DNA from: a virus
Virus record (IMG/VR): IMGVR_UViG_3300025096_000170
Coordinates: 1-20,519 of that record
Length of the DNA: 20,519 nt
Reading direction: 5' to 3' (one strand)
Shown: piece after piece, positions 14,847 through 20,519 of the stretch
How positions within the stretch are numbered: the first letter of the stretch is position 1
How the letters are laid out: each line of letters opens with the position of its first letter
Position numbers and translations under genes: made by a program
Notes under the pieces: model-generated
The model's input: only the letters and a program-made list of their open reading frames with translations
Told to the model about the DNA's origin: nothing
The model's database searches: none

Positions 14847-17800
14847 ATGGAAGCAGGTAATTTACTTGATCAGTTATATGACGGTAATCCGGAACTTGAA
14901 GAAGATGTTAAAGAACAATTACTGAATGATCAAAACATTCGGGAAATTGAAAATCAACTTCTACAACGAGCCGCAGAACAAGAGCAGCTGCAACAACAAC
15001 AACAGCAGCCACAACAACCAGCTCAACCTTCTACCGCACAACCTGATCAACAAGCTCCACCTACGGGTGAGGCAGAATCTCCTACCTTGATGGATCGTGT
15101 AGATCAACAAGCTCAGAGTAATGTAGAAACAGCTGAATTACTTCTATCTCCTTTTGCAGGTGTTGCAGATTGGGGTGTGGGAGTACTGAATAAAATATCA
15201 CCCAACGGAAGGAACCATGAAGCATTTCCATCAATGGTTAATGAGGATGGTTCGTTAAAACAACTACCTAAATTTCAAACTGACTCAGCCCAAGCTGTCC
15301 GGGATATATCCTCAGTTGTATTACCAACAATTTGGTTAACTTGGAGGCTTAAAGGGCTCGGAGGTATTGCTCATAAAAAGGTAGGCTGGTCCTTAGGAAA
15401 CGATGCAGCTTTTAAATGGTTCGCTACTACAGGTTTAGCAGCTGGTTCTGGTGTTGCTGTAGATGAAACGGCACCAATACAGGAAAGAGACCACAATGCT
15501 GCAGCTATGCTGAAAAGCACTTGGCCAGTAACCTGGGGTTGGATACCTGATAATTGGGCAACATTAGATGCTGATAGTCCAGATATTAAAAGACAAAAGA
15601 ATAGGAATGAAGGACTTGCTGTTGGTATCTTCTCTGACGTTCTCTTAGGAGCTGGTAAATTATTCAGAAATCTAAAGAAAGTTAGACAAGCAACTCAATG
15701 GGTACCTGAGAATGAAAAAGCAAAGAATTTTGTTAAAACTCTAGAACCTGAAAAGTTAGATAATGATGATTTAGCTAATGAAGTTTTAAACTCTGCTAAA
15801 AAACGTGAAGATGATTTAAATGAACTTGGACAATTTAATGATTCTAGAAATGTAGATCCTACTCAACCTGTTTTCGGTAAACATGATATCTATGATCCTG
15901 AAGAATCAGGACTTAGAGCTGCTGATAGAGGAGGTATAACCTCTGCAGGTGTAGATGCTGTACGAATAGAGAAAAATATAGATACTGTACACGGACGTGT
16001 TGGTAGTGTATTCTCTGAATCTGCTTTAAAAGAAGGTTTAGAAACTGATGCTGCTGGTAGAAAACTAATTAAAGGTTTATCTAAACAATTAAACGATACT
16101 AAAGTTGGTTGGAAAGGTAGTAATGGTCAGTATGTAAGCCATAAACAAGTGATGCAAACTGGTGATAAACTAGCAGCTGATCTAATGGATATGGATGTTT
16201 CTGACATGAAGAAAGTCCTATCTAAATTATCTGGTATTGATACTGATACTGGTGCTAGAGTCCTTAAATCCGAAGCATATGCTGGTGTCTTTAAGGCTAT
16301 AAGAAACTACATGGAAGAATTTGCTAGCCTCAAAGAAGGTAGAGCGAAAGGTATTGTAGGTACATCTTTAGCAGGTCAAGTATCAGATATGGCAGAAGGT
16401 GCTAGATTACTAGATGGTACTAATACGTTAGCAAGAGCTCAAGAACAAATCTTAGATCGACTTGAATATCTAATGACTATTAAAGGTCAAACCTCTTATG
16501 CTAGAGGTAGGGCTTTAAATATGTTGAATCTATGGAATAGAGCATCTAAGAAAACAGTTAATAGTACTGATGCTTTAGCAGCAATTAAAACAGAAAAGAA
16601 TGCCACACTTAAAGCTTTAGAACGTATTGCATCTGATTCTAAAAACACAATGGATACGTTAAGAGCTGTTAAAGCTGAGCGTCCTGATATGTTAGGACCA
16701 TTGATGTTAGCTTATGAACATACAGATGGTAAAGTTGCAACTATTTCAGCATTAAATAACTATGTAAGAAACTCCACTGGTGTTATAAGGAAGGCAGTTG
16801 TAGATAATGCACCTGAAATGCCTTCAGCTTGGATGCAAGGTGCCTGGTCTAATATTTATAATTCAGTACTTTCTTCAGTTGGTACGCCACTTAAAGCTGG
16901 TTTATCAAACTTTGTGCTAATGGTAGAAAGACCAATAGCTACATTCGCTGGGGCATTAATACATAAAGATATGGCAACACTAAGAAAAGCCTCCTTTATG
17001 TATACTGGTATGGGTGATACTTTGCAAAAAGCTTACTCTCATATGAATCAAGTCTATAAAAGAGCAGCTAGAGATCCTAATTCTGTAGGGTATATCATGA
17101 GAGATGATATTGCACGTAAGAATGAAGATCAAATAACTCTTCTTAGATCTTTTGGTGACGCTGCTGAAAAGGAAGGTAACTTTGGTCCATCTGCTTTAGT
17201 CAATCAAATAGAAGCAATGAACGACTTAGCAGAACATCCTCTATTAAGATTCAGTGCTAATGCTATGACCGCATTTGACGGATTTACTAGATCATTTATT
17301 GCTAATATTGAAGCACGTGGTAGAGCATATGACTTATTTACGAATGCTGGAGAAGCTATACAAGAGACTAATCTGAAGAAAATATCTGATGGTGTCTATG
17401 ATGAAATGTTTAATAGCCAAGGCTTTATAAATGATGACGCAGTCGAATACGCAAGTAGAGAGATTGCAATGAACCTTGACAATAAAGCTGTTGATGCTTT
17501 AAGTGTCTTCATTAAAAAAGTTCCAGCATTAAAACCTTTCTTAATGTTCCCTAAAACTACAATGAATTTGTTAGCTTTTAGTGGATCACATAGCCCAATA
17601 GGTGTATTTTGGAATGATGTAAATGCTTTTAAACTACCATTTGAACAGATGGATCAACTTGAAGTTGAGAAATTACTAAGTTCACGTGGTATACCATTAG
17701 ATGATAATATGGTATCAGCTTATAGTACAATAAGAGCTGAATTAAAAGGTCGTAAAGCTATTGGTACATTATCCGTATTAGGTGCGGTAGCACTATTTAC

Positions 17801-18806
17801 AAGTGATCGTATAACGGGTAACGGTATTTACGATAAAACTAGGCAGAAAACAAGAAGAGAATTAGGTTGGACTCCTAGATCTTATAAAGGTTGGGACGGT
17901 AAATGGTATAGTTATGAAGGTCTCGGTGCTATCAGTGATTGGTTAGCTTTAACTACTGATGTTATGGATAACTTCGATACGTTAGATGAACCATCATTAG
18001 AAACTCATCTAAATAAAATGGGTTTTCTCTTAAGTGCTAACCTAACTAATAAGTCATTTACAGCTGGTTTAGAACCATTAAATGATGTATTAGCTGGTAA
18101 TCCTGCAGCATTATCCCGTTGGAGTGCTAGTTTTACTAGTGCATTAGCTCCAGGAAGTGGATTTAGAAATGAATTTGCACGCTTAATGACACCACAACTT
18201 AAAGAAGTTGAACAAGATTTCTTCCAATTATTAGCTAATCGTAACCCTATAACCAAAGGTGGTTTATCAGATGCTCATGACTGGATGGATGGTGGTTTAA
18301 TACGCGAACCTTTGAATTTTGCAACTAGAGTTTGGAATACTTATTCACCAATATGGAAAATTAGTGATAAGATTAGTCCTGAAAAACAATTCTTAATTGA
18401 TATTGAATGGAATGGTAGACCCTCACTTAGCACTAATGGTAAGGGTGTTGAATACTCAAACGCTGAACGCAGTCAAATCACTGAATTATTAGGTAAAGAT
18501 AAGGTCTTTGCTGAAGAAGTTAGGCGGATTATGCGTAGTACTGATGGTAAGAAATTCCGTGACGCCTATAAAAATGCACGTGATAAAGGTGTTTATTTAA
18601 ATAGAGAAGACTTTGATAATGTTCATTACTTACTAGATCGGGCATTGAGTAATGCTCAACGCTGGGCAGAGTCTAGAATAGGGCATAGAGAACAAGTCAG
18701 GCAAAAAGAATTCATAGATAAACAGACAAAAAATAAATCTAGAAAAGGTGATGTAGAAGGTATTCTACAATTAACTAATTACTATAACAATCAAATTCTA
18801 CCCTAA
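14847..18806 (+). CDS. Internal virion protein D, T7 gp16 family, without visible transglycosylase
   Basis: This 1319-residue protein is in the T7 gene 16 position and nearly the same length as T7 gp16 (1318). T7 gp16 carries an N-terminal lytic transglycosylase and spans the inner membrane during DNA entry. Here the first 90 residues are instead acidic helix plus a Gln/Pro tract (about 43-72, LQQQQQQPQQPAQP). I see no Glu-Ser-containing transglycosylase signature there or later. Weak hydrophobic stretches near residues 150-200 (SSVVLPTIWLTW, ATTGLAAGSGVAVDE) and 995-1010 (AIGTLSVLGAVALFTS) could touch the membrane. The rest is helical, with typical gp16-like segments such as LLRFSANAMTAFDGFTRSFI and VPALKPFLMFPKTTMNLLAF. 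It starts 19 bases after gp15, without a Shine-Dalgarno. Confidence 0.9.
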   Translation: MEAGNLLDQLYDGNPELEEDVKEQLLNDQNIREIENQLLQRAAEQEQLQQQQQQPQQPAQPSTAQPDQQAPPTGEAESPTLMDRVDQQAQSNVETAELLLSPFAGVADWGVGVLNKISPNGRNHEAFPSMVNEDGSLKQLPKFQTDSAQAVRDISSVVLPTIWLTWRLKGLGGIAHKKVGWSLGNDAAFKWFATTGLAAGSGVAVDETAPIQERDHNAAAMLKSTWPVTWGWIPDNWATLDADSPDIKRQKNRNEGLAVGIFSDVLLGAGKLFRNLKKVRQATQWVPENEKAKNFVKTLEPEKLDNDDLANEVLNSAKKREDDLNELGQFNDSRNVDPTQPVFGKHDIYDPEESGLRAADRGGITSAGVDAVRIEKNIDTVHGRVGSVFSESALKEGLETDAAGRKLIKGLSKQLNDTKVGWKGSNGQYVSHKQVMQTGDKLAADLMDMDVSDMKKVLSKLSGIDTDTGARVLKSEAYAGVFKAIRNYMEEFASLKEGRAKGIVGTSLAGQVSDMAEGARLLDGTNTLARAQEQILDRLEYLMTIKGQTSYARGRALNMLNLWNRASKKTVNSTDALAAIKTEKNATLKALERIASDSKNTMDTLRAVKAERPDMLGPLMLAYEHTDGKVATISALNNYVRNSTGVIRKAVVDNAPEMPSAWMQGAWSNIYNSVLSSVGTPLKAGLSNFVLMVERPIATFAGALIHKDMATLRKASFMYTGMGDTLQKAYSHMNQVYKRAARDPNSVGYIMRDDIARKNEDQITLLRSFGDAAEKEGNFGPSALVNQIEAMNDLAEHPLLRFSANAMTAFDGFTRSFIANIEARGRAYDLFTNAGEAIQETNLKKISDGVYDEMFNSQGFINDDAVEYASREIAMNLDNKAVDALSVFIKKVPALKPFLMFPKTTMNLLAFSGSHSPIGVFWNDVNAFKLPFEQMDQLEVEKLLSSRGIPLDDNMVSAYSTIRAELKGRKAIGTLSVLGAVALFTSDRITGNGIYDKTRQKTRRELGWTPRSYKGWDGKWYSYEGLGAISDWLALTTDVMDNFDTLDEPSLETHLNKMGFLLSANLTNKSFTAGLEPLNDVLAGNPAALSRWSASFTSALAPGSGFRNEFARLMTPQLKEVEQDFFQLLANRNPITKGGLSDAHDWMDGGLIREPLNFATRVWNTYSPIWKISDKISPEKQFLIDIEWNGRPSLSTNGKGVEYSNAERSQITELLGKDKVFAEEVRRIMRSTDGKKFRDAYKNARDKGVYLNREDFDNVHYLLDRALSNAQRWAESRIGHREQVRQKEFIDKQTKNKSRKGDVEGILQLTNYYNNQILP

Positions 18807-18843
18807 AATTTAAGAACTCATGAAAACTTAACCTTCTAAAACA

Positions 18844-20519
18844 ATGGCGGTAACGCAAAATACACATAATGGTAATGGTTCTACTCAAAACTTTGAATAT
18901 ACTTTCCAAGTTTTACAAGATTCTGACGTTAAAGCAGAAGTAGATGGAGCTCTTACTACAGCATTCACCCTTTTAACTAGTCCAACAAGAGTTAGTTTTA
19001 CTACAGCCCCTGCTAGTGGTACTAATAATGTACGCCTTTTCAGAGACACAGCTGTAGATGCTGCTAAATACATCTTCCAACCTGGCTCTTCGATTAAAGC
19101 ATCTGACTTAAACGCAAACTTAGAGCAATGTCTCTTTGCTGCTCAAGAAGAGCAGGGAGCTATGATTGGTACAGCTAGAATAGTAGATAGTGCTGTAACA
19201 TCAGCTAAAATTAAAAATGGGACAATTGTTGATGCTGATGTCAGTTCAACAGCAGAAATTGCCGTAAGTAAATTAGCTGATGGTTCAGCAAGGCAAGTAC
19301 TACAGACAGCATCGAATGGATCTGATGTAGAATGGACTAGTAATGTTGATGTTCCTGGTACATTAGACGTTACCTCATCAGCAACATTTGATAGTAATGT
19401 TACTATATCTGGTAATACAACTGTTGGTGGTACTTTAGGAATTACTGGTACTACAACTGCGGCGGCTATCAATGCAAGCGGGGCAGTTGGTGTAGATGGT
19501 AACTTTGATGTAAATACTAATAAATTTACAGTTGCAGCTGCTACAGGTAATACAGTAATTGCAGGTAACTTAGATGTTACTGGTACATTTGGTGTTACTG
19601 GTACTTCTAGCTATACAGGACAACAAACTGTTCCTGGTGGAGCGTTAGTAAAAGATATAAGAGTTGGTCTTGATGGTGATAATGAAGTTAGTACAGCAAG
19701 CGGTAGTTTAGTCTTAGACTCAGCTAGTGGTACTGTACAAGTAACAGATCACTTCAATGTAACAGGTAATGCTGATGTTGATTCTAATTTAAATGTAGAT
19801 GGTACATTAACTGTTGATGGAGTATCTACTTTAACAGGTGCTGTAAGTGCTCCTGCTGGAGTTACAGGCGCTTTAACAGGTAATGTGACAGGTAACGTAA
19901 CTGGTAATGTAACAGGCAATGTAACTGGTAATGTAACTGGTAATGTAACTGGAAACCTTACAGGAGATGTAACAGGAGATGTAACAGGTGATGTAACTGG
20001 TGACTTAACAGGAGATGTAACTGGTAATGCTGATACAGCGACAGTTTTAGCAGCTGCAGCCACAATTACAGCCTCTGAACAAGCCGCACATACCGTAAAC
20101 GATACTACATATTTCACTACATCAGCAGCAGAAGCTAGATATTTCAACCAAAGTACTTCTGAAACCATTAAAGATGGTGACGCATTCCCTGATAACGATA
20201 CAACTATCGCTACTACAGCAGCTATCAATGACAGGATTATTGACTTAGTTGATGATGTAGGTGGTTTTGTACCTATAGCAAATGAATTAGCTTTTCCTAA
20301 TGCTAATCCTGATATTAATGATGGAACAGGTACTCTTGTTAGTATCAAGACTTTATCTACAAACTATACCTCAAGTGGTAGTGGTGTTATATCAGTCTCT
20401 AATGGTACTGTAGGTAACTCTACTGTTACTATTAATGGTGCTGAAAATAGTACTACTTATAGTTCTGGTTATGGTATGATTGTAGAAACAACTTCTACTC
20501 TTAATACTTATACCTTCCA
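18844..20519 (+). CDS. Tail fibre protein, T7 gp17-like N-terminus (cut by window end)
   Basis: The frame stays open from ATG 18844 to the window edge (558 codons, no stop). Residues 1-100 match the T7 gp17 virion-binding domain in outline: a beta-rich start (TQNFEYTFQVLQDSDVKAEVDG), VRLFRDT..., then SSIKASDLNANLEQCLFAAQEEQ in place of T7 GSILRAYDLNVAQIQTMHVAEEARD. This end attaches the fibre to the tail. The following region is Thr/Gly/Val/Asp/Asn-rich with repeated motifs such as LDVTGTFGVTG and LNVDGTLTVDGVSTLTG, expected for a trimeric beta shaft. Residues 345-396 are a tandem TGNV/TGDV tract. The receptor-binding C-terminus lies outside the window. There is no Shine-Dalgarno; the start context AACAATGGC resembles that of the capsid gene. 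Confidence 0.93.
   Translation, partial: MAVTQNTHNGNGSTQNFEYTFQVLQDSDVKAEVDGALTTAFTLLTSPTRVSFTTAPASGTNNVRLFRDTAVDAAKYIFQPGSSIKASDLNANLEQCLFAAQEEQGAMIGTARIVDSAVTSAKIKNGTIVDADVSSTAEIAVSKLADGSARQVLQTASNGSDVEWTSNVDVPGTLDVTSSATFDSNVTISGNTTVGGTLGITGTTTAAAINASGAVGVDGNFDVNTNKFTVAAATGNTVIAGNLDVTGTFGVTGTSSYTGQQTVPGGALVKDIRVGLDGDNEVSTASGSLVLDSASGTVQVTDHFNVTGNADVDSNLNVDGTLTVDGVSTLTGAVSAPAGVTGALTGNVTGNVTGNVTGNVTGNVTGNVTGNLTGDVTGDVTGDVTGDLTGDVTGNADTATVLAAAATITASEQAAHTVNDTTYFTTSAAEARYFNQSTSETIKDGDAFPDNDTTIATTAAINDRIIDLVDDVGGFVPIANELAFPNANPDINDGTGTLVSIKTLSTNYTSSGSGVISVSNGTVGNSTVTINGAENSTTYSSGYGMIVETTSTLNTYTF
19876..20031 (+). repeat. 13 imperfect 12-base tandem repeats in the fibre gene (TGNV/TGDV)
   Basis: Thirteen consecutive 12-base units of the type ACWGGTAATGTA encode six TGNV, one TGNL, three TGDV, one TGDL, one TGDV and one TGNA. 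The block changes from Asn to Asp at about 19960. Four of the units differ from each other only at silent positions, so the tract could change copy number by slippage. Confidence 0.95.

Noticed and set aside
19876-20031. Possible CRISPR-like array
   Set aside because: The repeats are 12 bases, directly adjacent without spacers, and in frame with the fibre protein.
19749-20348. Long minus-strand ORF full of Pro-Val-Thr repeats
   Set aside because: It is the antisense of the fibre repeat tract. The repeats of the + strand keep the opposite frame open, and there is no other minus-strand gene in the window.

Overview
The window is a contiguous stretch of the late (virion and packaging) half of a T7-like podovirus genome. 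All real genes are on the + strand, tightly packed and AT-rich. The order matches T7 genes 7.3 to 17: portal, scaffold, major capsid, tail tubular A, tail tubular B, internal virion proteins 13/14/15/16, tail fibre. The host is most likely a marine picocyanobacterium (Prochlorococcus or Synechococcus). This is inferred from three things: an R2-like di-iron protein just before the portal, a 2-oxoglutarate/Fe(II) oxygenase in the capsid region, and a broken cyanobacterial-style YRG peptide. No host or isolate can be named from the sequence alone, and no psbA or hli gene is present.

Layout. 1-1360: the tail of an unrecognised gene, the di-iron protein, and two small proteins, one of them a gp7.3-type proline-rich protein; these are chained by ATGA/TAATG overlaps. 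1357-3788: portal and scaffold. 3789-5487: an accessory block inserted between scaffold and capsid. It holds a GC-richer stretch with a decayed small ORF, a secreted outer-membrane-barrel-like protein, a strong terminator, three very small coupled ORFs, a 2OG-Fe(II) oxygenase and a structured, non-coding capsid leader. 5488-6714: major capsid gene followed at once by a strong intrinsic terminator, as in T7. 6729-14827: gp11, an oversized gp12 with a roughly 345-residue insertion, gp13, gp14 and gp15. 14847-18806: gp16 without a recognisable transglycosylase domain. 18844 to the end: the first 558 codons of the tail fibre, including a 13-unit TGNV/TGDV repeat.

How they work together. The portal, scaffold and capsid proteins build the procapsid. 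gp7.3-like, gp11 and gp12 close and extend the tail, and the fibre attaches at the gp11/gp12 region. gp13-gp16 are the internal proteins ejected to carry DNA across the envelope. The 3789-5487 block is the part of the window a T7 model does not explain. It carries the only protein with a clear Sec signal peptide, which points to a function in the infected cell's envelope rather than in the particle.
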